Shown piece after piece: positions 13,876 through 25,990 of a stretch of DNA of 64,000 bases. This stretch comes from Echiichthys vipera. Lineage: Eukaryota; Chordata; Actinopteri; Perciformes; Trachinidae. A model generated the notes under the pieces. The model made no database searches, was not told the origin of the DNA, and saw only the letters and a program-made list of their open reading frames with translations. The stretch covers positions 26,600,653-26,664,652 of the forward strand of contig OY829653.1 of NCBI GenBank assembly GCA_963691815.1, given 5' to 3'. Position 1 is the first letter of the stretch. The number at the start of each line of letters is the position of its first letter. The translations under genes were made by a program, and so were the position numbers.

Positions 13876-14169
13876 GTGAGTATCTTCCGATGACCCTGGG
13901 AGCTCGTCCCGTACAGTAGTGTTAATTTCCTTTGTTGCTGTTTCCGTAACAAAATATTTTTACGGTACTGGGTCGTTAGCCCTGTGCCCAACCCCCGAAC
14001 CTGGAGGACCGGTGAATCGTTCTTTGTCGGTCCTCTACCCTTCGACCTGTCCTGCATGGGTGACCCTGCCTGGAGAAAATTGCTCCCGCTGGCGTAGCTC
14101 TATGTGTCATTGAGGCACACAAGCCCCTCTACCGTGGCAAGGTGACCATCCTCAGAGAGGACAGTAGTG

Positions 14170-15690
14170 CTTCTTTAAGTTAATCCTGGGGTAGGCAGTT
14201 TATTTTCTGCGATGTTGGGCAAAAAATAAAATCCACACTTATCTTACATCACATCAAGTGGTCTGAGAGAAAACTAGACTTCTGCACTTCCTCTTGACTC
14301 TGTTTTCAGGCTTTAGAAAATCTAGCCAGTGATGGGAGACTTTGGTCACAGGTCATTTCAGAGACTCAGGACAGAGTGGGGGGAGAGAGAGCTGCAAGAA
14401 GAGGTCTCACTCTACTTCAAATTCTGGTGGAGTGTTTTTGTTTGTTTGTTTGTTTGCTTTTTACCTACTGATGCTTTTAGTAAATTATATACGTACTTGT
14501 CCACCACTGTTGGATTGTGGATAATGGTACTGCTCAGAGAAAGGCGCTGGCGATATTGAGTGTGTACATTTGTTTCTCTACTTTAAGTGGGAGTTAATAT
14601 TTTTTATTTTATAATTTACTCCTGCTGTATTTGTGTGAGAACCACCATACCCCACACACTCCTGTTCCCACACTACTGCCTCACAGTGTGCAAATGTCAA
14701 TAAAATCCATAGCAGGTTAATCTCCAACCAATAGAAACATGAACACTTTATCCAAAGCTGCATGTGTTTCACACCCAGGGTCGATTTACTGTATGTCAGG
14801 GGCGATATTAGCATTCATATTAGCCGCTCTGCCCATGTATGATATTCGTCATTGCCAGCCCTTTAGCACACCAACACAGTTCAGGGATGCTTATCTCATA
14901 AGCCATAAATTAGGGGATGAATTCCCTCCGAAACATGGAAGGCGAAGGATGGAGGATGGAGTCATTGTGCTTGTGTGGTGTTTTGACACTGTAATGACAC
15001 ATGTTTTACAATCACCCCCGTCCCCTTTTCATTCGGAGGAGTGGACCTGTCCGCTCCTGCTGGAGAGAAATGGGCCTCTCGGACATTACCACCTCCTCCC
15101 AGGGGACACATAAATGAGCGAGTGGCAATAGGGGGAGACTATAGGAGGAAGAAGAAGAAGAAGGTGGAACTGGAGTGTCCAAACACTGGAGGAGGAAAGG
15201 AGTTATATATGTATGTGTGTGTTAGTATGTTTGTGGGAGTTGATGGGATGATGCAGAAAGGGAAAAGAAAGAAAGAGTGTTTGTTTTTAATTGCAACCGG
15301 GGCGGCTGCACGGGCACAAAGGTGCATCATTACTTACCTGACAGAGCGCCACAATCACAGGCCCTCCCTAATAAATACTCGTTACTAAAAACTAGAATAT
15401 AAATAACGTGAAGGTCACATCTGAGGGAGGCCTGATCTAGTCCAGGGGTGTCTTAGCCATCAACCCAACCTCTCCCTCCCTCTCTCTCTCCCTCATACTC
15501 TGTCTCTCTTTCTTGCTCTTTCTCTCTCGCGCTCATTACAGGAGAAGCCATGCAGTGCTGGTTAGGAGAACGTGTGATGAGCCTTGGGAGATATATCCAC
15601 TGGGAGGGAGAGAGGTAGAGAGAGACTGAAGGGGAAGGGGAATAGATAAAAAAATGCTGACTTGTCTTCAAAGGAGGCAAAAATAATTGA
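14170..15690. other. Intergenic, no gene seen
   Basis: Contains a (TTTG)n run near 14440 and AG-rich stretches. Open frames are short and featureless. Confidence 0.5.
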
Positions 15691-15694
15691 AATG

Positions 15695-15696
<2 letters not shown>

Positions 15697-15771
<75 letters not shown>

Positions 15772-15811
15772 GGTGTGTGTGCGTGTGCGTGTGCGTGTGC
15801 GTGTGTGCGTG
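15697..15811. repeat. (GT)n microsatellite with GTGTGC variants
   Basis: About 73 bp of pure GT is followed by GCGTGT-type variants. Confidence 0.97.
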
Positions 15812-16129
15812 GGAAGGATGGTGTGAGGTGGCGGGGGGAGATTGAGTGGCTCCATGTTCGAGTTGGTCATTAATTGAGGGGGAATGTGAAACACTGTGTG
15901 GTCCTCCGCTGACACCGTCGCTGACACACAAGGAGAGATTGATAGAGGAAACGGTGTGATAAAGATATGAAAGGAGGGAAGAGAGGGAGAGGTAGAAGGA
16001 AGTGAACGGAGAAAACATAATAAAGTGGAGGGGACGTTGTTGGGCCAGCTGAAACGTGGAGAAGGCAGAAAGAGAGAGAGTTCAAAGTGTGCCTAGACTG
16101 AGTCCTGTCCTCACTGTGTCCTTCCTCGA

Positions 16130-16420
16130 GCCCCGAGTCACGCATCGCTCATCTTGTCACATTGAACTCCAGATGCTCCTACCCTGGAGAACGCTCCGGC
16201 CGTGGCCATTTTTCTTCATTCTCGCTAACAATTTGGTAATGAAATATTGATTTTTAGTTAGATTCATATTGATGCCATTAGCTTTGCATTGATAAATCAC
16301 GTTTGGCTGCTTGTCTAGCGTGGCAGAGCAAGAGCCAGGGCGGAGAGATTACAATCAAAGCCACTGATGTGTTAATTTGATGGATATTTCCCCTCCGCCA
16401 CCCCACACAGACCCCTCCTT
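16130..16420. promoter_or_regulatory. Candidate conserved non-coding element
   Basis: Non-repetitive sequence with AATTTGGTAATGAAATATTG, CATTAGCTTTGCATTGATAA (POU/SOX-like) and GATTACAATCAAAG (TCF/HOX-like) sites in close succession. Function is inferred from motif density only. Confidence 0.3.
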
Positions 16421-18539
16421 CCTTCTTCCTTTATGTTTCACTGCGTTTCATAACATTGTGTTTTTTTTATTTTTATTACAAAGCACCCCGTGAGGATATT
16501 TATGTCCATGTCCATTCCTCCTGAAATAGCCTTTCAGCCGGCCTGCCTGTGGCAACACCGTACAGTCTTAAAGTCATCTCTTATAGACAAGACAAGGATA
16601 TGAGAGACTGTTTCACACCCGTTGAGTCAAATGAGGCAAACAGGAGAGGGCATGGCTATTTCTACACTTTGACACCAAAAAGCAGTAACAGAAACTCACA
16701 GTTTATGAGAGGCCTTTTCTTTTTTTTCTGCATGTGATAATGATGATCTCCTAGGGGTAAGAAATATGGATTTTATTCAGTTTTTCAGTATTTATCGTCA
16801 AAAATATTGGAAATATATGCAAAAGCAGGGGAAGCAGCTCTCAGAGTACATCTTTTAGGCAGAGACTCAGTTTAAATGCCTCAAAATGTTACAGCTCTCT
16901 TAAGCGTTTCACATGCTAGGTTGGGAGGATATAACATTTGAGAAACATTAGAATCATTTTCCAGATTAGGGCGGTTTTTAAATGAGTCTCCTGCCGCAGC
17001 TTCGCCTTCCAACTGCAATATGTGTCTGCACACAGTCATCTTAATGAAAGGAAATGATGGCGTTCACTTTAATGACGTGGAGTTCAAGGACTGCTTATTG
17101 TTCCAGAGAAAAACCATCTTTTTTCACGGTAATATGAGTCTTTCTTTTCTTTTTTTCACTGTGCAATTTCATTTTGAGAAACAGACACCGAAGGTTAAAT
17201 GCGCTATATAGGTTGTCAAAATATGAGAGAGAACTCAGGATGTGAAACAGATATATTGATAACGTTCCTGCGTGCAGTTATCATTTTCTTCATAATGCTT
17301 CATCTCAACTATTTTTTTTTATCTTTCTGGGCGATTATGCAAAACAGAACATAGTCCTAATTATCACAGACACATGAGCCACTCTGTTTCACTCTAGTTA
17401 TAAAGCAATCCTGCTGCAGATGATCAACACAACTTCTCCCTCTAACATCCTGCACACATTTCTCTTTAGCTTTTTAAAGAAATGAACCAATGACAATCCA
17501 ATTTACAGCATGTTTACTGTCTGTGTCATAAAACAGCTCCCCGTTTACATTTATGCTCTAATTTAGTGCTCTGTGTGCAGTGAATCTCCCACATGCTACT
17601 TCTCCAAATATTTTGGTCCAAATGTGATTTTGTTTGATAGAATGACAATAACTGGTATTAAAGGGAGGCAGATGATTCCCAGACGTCTGGGGTGCTCTGA
17701 CATTTACTCGAAACACAATTAAACACCAGAGTTATGGCTTCTTTAGGGTTCTGCACTTTCCCTTTGATCCCATAGTGCCCCCCTCTCCTGTCATGGATTA
17801 TTGGGCCAAACGGGCTATTTGGGCAAAGGCCAGTCAGGTCCAAATGGGGCTGGTGGAAGAACACAGGCTCCACTGGCCTCGGGGAGAGCTTCGATATGAC
17901 TGCAACAAATCTAACAGTTGAACTGGCTGCCCTCCAGTTTGGCTCCAACCCGGTTCATACTCAGTGTCGTTCTTTGAGATAATGTTGATAATAACACAAT
18001 GAACTAGCCGTAATTGATCTAATGATGACCAATGGGGAGACATTTTTGTTTTGGAGCTCCACCTATAGATGGAGCTCTGTTTTTGCTTTGGACAAGCGTC
18101 ATCCTCTCTGTTATGATAGTTGCTGTAATTCAGCCCAGGCCTGATTCCAATCGTTCCAAACTTCCATCAAGTCCGAGATGCCTGTCTGTGCTCCTCATTG
18201 ATTTGGCTTAGAGTCCCCACCTCTCTGGAGAAATACCCCTAGCTCAGGAGGATTTACTATTGATCCCCACTTCCTGCGGGGTGATGTACCTTCATCCACA
18301 CACACACATTTAGTCTCTAGCTCACTCACAAGGTGTGCGGCGTAGATATACAGAGAATATTATGACAGAACAGATAGACTGTGAAAGAAAAGTTTTTCCC
18401 TGAGAGACTACTCAGGGAGAGCTGACCCCTCATTCAACCAAGAGTGAAACACCTCAATTTAGATTCTGCATGTACTGATCGATAAGTCTTTATGTTGCAC
18501 TGCCCTTTACAGTATTGTACTACCAAGCTCTTTATTACT

Positions 18540-18800
18540 TTAATGCCTTTCTAGTGATGTCATCCTGAGGTCATGCCCAGAAACAGGGGCTGTCAGTGCT
18601 GTTTTGATTGGCAGAGGCACCGTTGAGGCTCAGCCAATGGTGGCCCATTGTGGCAGCTGGTTGTCATGAGAATGGGTAGGCATGGGAGGGGCTTCGTTAG
18701 CGCCTCAGCCATGCAATGGAATCGATATCTACCCCCCGAGGCATTGCTGTGTTCCCCTGGCCAGCCGGCAGAGAGAGGAAGACAGCAATGCTTACACTCC
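18540..18800. promoter_or_regulatory. Candidate conserved non-coding element
   Basis: Unique, moderately GC-rich sequence with TGATGTCATCCTGAGGTCA (CREB/nuclear-receptor-like), two CCAAT-type boxes (TTGATTGGCAG, AGCCAATGG) and GAATCGATATC. Short open frames here have no domain signal. Confidence 0.22.
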
Positions 18801-19739
18801 ACAGCTCCAATACTACAGCTCACAGCCCCTAAATGAGTGGGAGAGAGGGGGAAAGAGGAGGGACGGGGGCCGAGGTGGAGGGGGTCTGAGGAGAGAAGAC
18901 AGAGCAGTCAAACATTTCAGGGCCCGCCATTCCAGAGTAATGAAGCATAGCAAGAGAATATACCTCTGCAACATTTGATAAAGATGGGCTGACACACCAG
19001 TCCAAATAGGTTCCTCTGTACGCCGGCACATGTCTATCCATCACCGCTCCGCATTACAGACAGGAAGAAAGGAAAGGAGGGGGAGGGCAGTAGAGGGGAG
19101 GGGTGCAAATAGACAGCAAAAAGAGAGTAAAAATTGACTGACAGTGAGAGAACAGGTGGGGAGGCAAGTGTGGATAGAGAGAGGTAGGGTGAAACGGAAG
19201 GGAGAGAGAGGGAGTCGGCGTATCCTTGGCAGCTGGTGGATCCTATCAAGGCCGATTGGTTGGTGAATGAGGCCCGGGAGGCCCGTGTCCTTGTACCCAC
19301 CGGTTTGTTTTTTCCGCTCACTCCCTCACTCCACTCCTGCAGCGAAAGACAATAAAGAAGCAAATGAATAAACGTTGCACATTTTACGTCCTCATCATCC
19401 CTGCACTCTGTCTCTCCATCTGTTACTGCCTCAACAGCGCTGTAAAAAAAGAGAGGACTAGAAAGAAGAAAAAGAGAGACAAAGACAGTGGTTATGTTGT
19501 GTGCTTGGAGTCATGTTTTGCTAAAAGTTTAGTTAAGCTTGACCTTTGAACCCTGCTATAGAGTCTTGCTGCTGAGAGAGTAGAAAAAGTATTGCTTGTG
19601 ACAATGTTTTTTGACAATTTAATGTGGAAGTCTGACCTTGTTCAGACAACAAACGGTGAAACTTCTCTAATATGGAAAAAGCAAGAGAAAAGTCTGCAGC
19701 ATGCTAGCAGCTCTGTGAGGGTGTACACCTGTACAGTTG

Positions 19740-19805
19740 TGTTTCCAGCTAAATGCTAATGTCGAAATGCTAACATGCTCACAATGACAATACTATCATA
19801 CTGAT
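19740..19805 (-). repeat. Dispersed repeat, TTAGCATGC family
   Basis: AGCTAAATGCTAATGTCGAA, ATGCTAACATGCTCACAATG and ACAATACTATCATACTGAT match, in reverse orientation, the copy at 41615-41725. Confidence 0.55.
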
Positions 19806-22800
19806 ATTAATCAGATATAATTGAGGATTGTGCCCTGGTCTCTCAAGTGCCAAGCATTGCGTGTGGCAGTCACTCTTTAAGTCTTTTTTTTTAGTATTTT
19901 GCACTAATACTCCTCTCACTCCTCTCACTAAGGAGTTAAGTGCGTCTCCCCTGGAGTTCTCGGTAGAGCCTGCCAAAAAAAAGAAAGGGGCTACTCAATA
20001 GCCAATAACAAAATAGCACTACTGTATCTGGTAAAATTGAATGCAACAACCAATGAAAAAAAACACAGTTATCCTGGAATTATTCATTTGATTCTGCTCT
20101 AACTATTTTGGAGCTCAAAGCATCATTCACAGCAGTAACCCGAAAATGGTCTTTCCCTAGTTTAGGGAATAATCCAACTGTTCATCCCGTATACATGAGA
20201 AATTGACCTGAGTAACTTGACCTCGGGTACAGTAGGTGGCGACGAGCCAACATACAGCTGTTTAGAATTTGGCTTTTTATTCCTGTTCACCTTTGTCAAA
20301 ATCACAACGACTTGGAAAGCTGAGAGAACATGGAGGACTTTATGGCAGAATTGTGACAGAAATGGGTCTTTTTGGTAGTGATGAAGGAACTATCGAGGTC
20401 TGCTAACCAGGGTATTAAAACTCCGGGGGTACGGTGTTTACATGCTGTTTAAAAAAAACAGGGTATTGCCTTTACCCGAATATAATCACATTTTTAAACT
20501 GCATGTCAACGCACTGACTTTGAGCATAGAGTAAGTCATTTCCTGTTTTAATGTTACATTACAACAAATTCACAACTTGTGTGACACAAACAATGACAAA
20601 TTGACTGTTGTTGAATGTTGCCCAGATAATTAGCATCAGTTTTTCAATGCTGAGTGAAACACCCCTATTCCCACCCCCAAAGGTTGATTAATGGGAATGT
20701 CATTAGTTTTACAGGTATTTGGTGATAGATGTAAGTGTTTAACAAATTGTGATGTTCACTGGAGCAAAATTATTAAAATTCATTGTGAGGGAGACATGAC
20801 AATCCGCTCAACACTTGTTGAGATATTTCACTCAAAACCACAAATAACCCCATGATGGTGCTAGGGGAAGAAATCACCAGAGCCAGTACTATACATTCTC
20901 TGGGACTCTGAATTCATCTGATACTTCTGACATTGCCATCGTTACAGCACTAGTGCACATTAGAAAACAAAAGTTAAAATATTTGGCATGTGGACAGTAA
21001 AGTTGAGGGAATGCTGCAGAAATGCCCACTTTACTCATATCAGCGACCTTTATTAAGTTGGTGACCAGAAAGAGTTCAAACATTAAAACATTGGTAGAGC
21101 CATTCCACTTCTCCCATCACATTGTGTCCCAGTGACACCAATAATAACCTCGCATTTCCACAGTGGAGAGTGAAATCAAGTTGCGCAGTTAAAGTATATA
21201 TCCAACTAACCTGCCTAAAAAGGAGGTAATATGCTGAATCTCAAAATATTATTACCGCCCTGTAAGTTTCCTTTGTGACTCTTCATTTGAAGCTGCAGCA
21301 GCTCCAGTCACATGCTGTAGTGCTCTTCCATCATTGCACAGTGGTAAATATAAAGCCAGAAATCTCAGCGACTGGCCGTATAATTGTTGACTCAGTTGAT
21401 ATTGATCAACAACCATAACAAGCCCCTGCTGACATATCACGGTTATTTAGTTCTAATGGACAGTAAAAACTTTTCTTTTTGCTCCTTTCAGCGAATTCAT
21501 TCTTTCCATAGATACGTTGTTACTTGGAAGCGTAAACAATACGGCAGAAAGAGAGAGGAGAGACAAATACAACAAATAAGCCTTGCCATAACATAACACA
21601 ACATGGCTGCACGTCATCCCCAGGAGGTTGTATGCAGAGGCCCGCTGCCTGCTGGCCAGCCAGGTACGCTGCTTTGCTCTCAAGTCTTGGGGTGATTAAT
21701 GAAATCTTAACGGCAGGCCAGACACAAATATTCATCACCTGGCTGCCCCTATTGTAATGCATGTGGAGAAGCTGGAGCGTGACAGAGGAGAGGGGAGACG
21801 AGAGCCGGCCCAGAGACAAAACACAACATGGGGCACAGGGATTATTACCAGGCCCACGGAAACAACGCTTTTTGTTCTCCTCAACAAAATGGAGGCATGT
21901 GATTTATGGACAGCCAGCATCTGTTTGGAGCAAAGGGAGACACAGATTCATGTCTGCTATTATGGGCTGTCCATGTTACCAGGGTGAGAATTTGAAAGGG
22001 GGGGGGGCTTTGGTTGCGTGGGGGGGGCTGCAACCGTTAAGAGCAGGACCTTCTGGGAAAGTACACTGTGTCAGTTCCTTGTCGTACTGTGAATGTGTGA
22101 CATTGTAACGTGTGGGTGAGGTGTTGTATTACATTGTATATCACAAACAGATGTAGGCCTACGAGCCGCCCGGGGGCGGTTTTTGGAAAGTCAAGTGTTT
22201 GGTGGGTGAGACTGAACGCACACAAAAACACACACACACACACACATGCAGAAAAAAAGTTTGATACACCAACTGATAATGTGTTACCACGCAGAGCAAG
22301 AGGGAGGATGAAATCTATTGTATCATCACTCCATGCAATAAATACGGCTTTGTGCGCAAGACTGATATGATCATTTTGATTTATGACATGCATGCGAGAC
22401 TTCCAGGAATCCCTAAGACTGTGTGCGCAAGGTTGTGTGTGTGTGTTTTAGTGTCTTTGAGAGGAGCAGAAGCAGAGGGACAAAGAGACATACATAAATA
22501 CAGATAGAGGGAATGAAATAGCCAAGCAGCAGAAGTGAGACAGAGTGCAGTAGACAGTGAGGGAGATTGTGTGTCGGTGTGTGCAGTGTAGCATTGACTC
22601 CTGCATGCTCCCAGTGATAGATAGTGTCAGGTTAGGCTGCTCAGTGGCAGGTCTCACACTGTCAATGCTATGGTTGTGGGGAGAGCAGGGGCCTGAAATG
22701 TTTTAACACCCATCGCTGATCCCTGTCAACATATACACTAACACACATGACATCAGGCGGCGCCCAGCTGATACGCACTGTGTATATGTGCACCTGAGTG

Positions 22801-25689
22801 TGTGTTGTCATGTGTACACGACCCCAGCTTGCCTGTGTGTGTGTAACAGTACACACCTCACATTCTTTTGTGCATAGCATCATCTTGTCTCCTCCCTCAA
22901 AAACTGAAAAAAAAAATACTTAACATCCCTGAATCACAGCGTTAGAAAACAATTATACCAGCCCAGTTTTTTTTTTGTTTTGTAAGGATCTTTTTTTCTC
23001 CTCCAGGCAGCAACAGAGGGAAAAAAGCCCCTCATTGTTCCATTGTTCACATTGTGTCATTCTTTGCCTTGGAACAGCGATTGTTTGCTGCACAGTTAGG
23101 AACACAATGGTGTTCACATAAAAATGAGCCACTTAGCTCTCACACTAAATTGCAAATTGCATAGCTCTGCAGAGGAGAGTCAGGCTTTCCAAATTTGCTT
23201 ATTCACATTTTCCGCTCCTTACCAGCCCTATAAAACCAGCCTCTTCTGCTGAGGTGGACAGAAACGGTGACAGCCGTAGCGTTCGCTGTGTCTGTATCCT
23301 GTGTTTTGATAGAGTAAGAAAAGAGATATTCAATTATACGGGGTGAATTGTATTATCATTCGCCATAATCGTGTGGAATCAAAATCAATATCCTGTTGCA
23401 AATAATATCTAACAACAACCATAAATGCACACATGTGCGGCACAGTTCGGGGAGTTTTAGGGGGAAGTGTGTCCAGTGTGACATCTATTCCTCCAGTGGG
23501 AAATCCTTTCTGTTTCTGTGAGAGTCATATGCTCACGTTTACTGTAAATCTTACATTGCACGTGTATGTTTCCTCCTACTTGCATATAGCAAAAGGTGGC
23601 ATGTTGCACCACTGCAGCTTTAAATCTGAAAAGTGGCCGTGAGGTGCTCCCGGTGAAGAGTGAGTGGAAAGTATTGTGTCATCTGTAAAGAAGAAAAAAA
23701 TGGTGCACAGGAGTGGGTGATTTTTCCAGGCGCTGTTAAAAAATAGTTTTGCATGGGTGCCTTTGCTCTCCTGTTAGTAAAACACGTCTCGGAGCCCTCC
23801 TGCCGCCATGACCAAGAATGAAGTACTCTCTTGGGCCAGACAAAATCAATTCCTCACTCGGGCAAATTTCCTCCTCCTCTGCTTTTTTTTCAGTCCAGCT
23901 ATTTGTTTTTAACGCTGGCATAGACTTATGGCTTGGGGAAGGCAGTTATGCCAAACAGTATAAACTACACCTCCTGACAAACATTCAGAACGCCATTGAA
24001 CTTTCATTCATTCCGGGGGTGTCAGCCTCAACTTTCCAAGGCTTTGTTATGAAAAGGTAGTGTTTTGAATTCTACAGTTCCTCAAATGTCGCACACACCT
24101 TTTCTTTTTTTTTAAGAATGTGCATCCGTCTATGTCTTTCCAAAGCCTGCATTTATCATTGAGATCTGTTTATTTGAATGATCCCCTGGATGAATTACCT
24201 GAGCCAGTACATGCACAGCATTTACAAGAGATAGAGGTTTTTCCTGTGGGAAATCAGAGTCACTGACTCAGTACCCAACATTGCCATTAAATCAAGTATA
24301 ATACTACATTTACCGCCTAACACTTATCCGTGAGTACAACACGTGTCTTTAATTGATGTTGCTCACTCAATCATGATGTACGTGGTGTAGAATTTTTTTT
24401 TTTTTTTTACCAGAACTGATTCATACATGTGACTTTTAAACACCAACAAATTACACATACTTGCCTCACTCCTCAGTAATTCTGTAGATTGATTCAATGA
24501 CTGGCACATGATTAGACTATGATTTAAATGTCTTTTCATCAAGTTTTATGAAAGACAGCCCTATTCTAAACAGTCTCAAATGCCAATTTATAAGCTATAC
24601 TTTTGAAATATGGACTAACACACTGGCACAAGACGACGGCCATTGTACGGAGCACAATTCCCTTTTTGATAAGATAAAAATCCCCTCGTGAGCAATGATC
24701 TTTGTGTATTTGGACAGAGTCGGTTTCACACGGTTTTCAGCTCCTCCTCCTCTCTTCTGCGTCGACCCGGGGTGATTTCCATGAGAATCACCGTGGCGAT
24801 TAATCACAGTGTTCCTCCACCCCCAGATGTCATTCAGGGCTTTTTAAAGACATCAGCGCTCTGTGATGTTTATGGGAGGAGAGAGATATGTGCTTGGCAG
24901 CCTAGCCCAAAGACCCTCGTGCAATCTCCCTCTGGGACACTCATACAGTCAGTCAGCTACTACTGTCCTGGACCGTCCCAAACACAGTCCAACTTCTTCC
25001 TCCAGAGACAGAAACAACCAAAACCAGGCCTGACCGACAGCTGTGTTCCATTTCTGAATGATGGTGTTTATAAGACGTTTTCAAGACAATCCCACACACA
25101 TACTTTCTCTTGTGTATGTGTTCGTTGTGCAACTTTTTTTTTTTTTTTTTTGCTAAATATGGTTTTTATTGTTTTTTTATTCAAGGGCTATTTAGCCCTT
25201 ATTTAAGTAGGTAGACGTAGATTGAATACTTTTTGAATATATTAATTTTACTAAGCAGGTGAAAATGTGTACTTTATGTATTGTACTTATAATTGTACTA
25301 ATAATTTTGAGTTTTTACACAATTTACACACAGTCCACACACTTACCAATGCCCTCTTTCATACCTTCAACTTGAACTTTTAAAGGCATTTTGTAAACTT
25401 ACTTTTATAAAACTTCATACAAACCTTTTCAACCTTCTACTGCATCATAGGCCAGAGGCAACAGAATGTGTTCTGACTCTCACACCCTCTCATTTATAAA
25501 TATTTCACTTTTTACATGTTGTACTAACTGATTATCTGCTTGTAATGCCAACACAAGCATCACCAGTCATCATCATTTGATTCATCCAAAACAAAGTGTT
25601 GGATTTTGTGGTCTCACAAAGTAAAGATAGAGAAAAGGCAAGTCTGTCTTAGAGAAAATTATATTCCCATACCGCAAAATCTGTCATGT

Positions 25690-25990
25690 TTTGTCACAAC
25701 TTTTAACCCCACCCACGATTTTTTCCTAGCCCTAACCAAGTGTGTTTGTTGCCTAAACCTAACCATGTAGTTCAATATGAGATCACAACATAAACGTGTT
25801 GCCCATGTTTAAAACAGCCACCAGGAGCAGCATGCTTTTGACGCGCAGAAGTAGGGTTAGTGACAAAACTACTTGGGAAGGTTTAGGGAAAGATGGTACT
25901 TTGGGTTAGAATAAGTATGTTTGTTACATAATTTAAGTTACATGTGTATGTTTGACGTAAGTATGTTACATGAGCGTGTTAATGTTGTCT
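25690..25990. repeat. Dispersed repeat, CCTAACC/GCCTAAACC family
   Basis: AGCCCTAACCAAGTGTGTTT and GTTGCCTAAACCTAACCATG match the 9090-9160 copy, followed by ACGCGCAGAAGTAGGGTTAG. Confidence 0.5.

Larger units (their letters stand above)
10875..14165 (-). mobile_element. Degenerate non-LTR retrotransposon (LINE), nearly full length
   Basis: Reading on the minus strand from 14165 to 10875 gives a 5' UTR-like leader, an apurinic-type endonuclease, a reverse transcriptase, and a C-terminal tail ending in an EWRSFVAALHASRH-like segment. The 3' end is a (TAAG)n microsatellite at 10894-10877, a common non-LTR terminus. The length of about 3.3 kb suits RTE- or L2-like elements; the clade cannot be settled from sequence alone. 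The reading frame shifts at least four times and the endonuclease has lost a catalytic segment, so the copy is dead. Clear target-site duplications were not found by eye. Confidence 0.88.

Noticed and set aside
23225..23290. Possible TATA-box promoter (CCCTATAAAACC)
   Set aside because: No transcript start evidence, downstream exon or coding frame; a chance match is likely in AT-rich sequence.
24688..25206. 172-codon plus-strand frame
   Set aside because: It passes through a poly-T run and shows no domain, conserved motif or exon borders.
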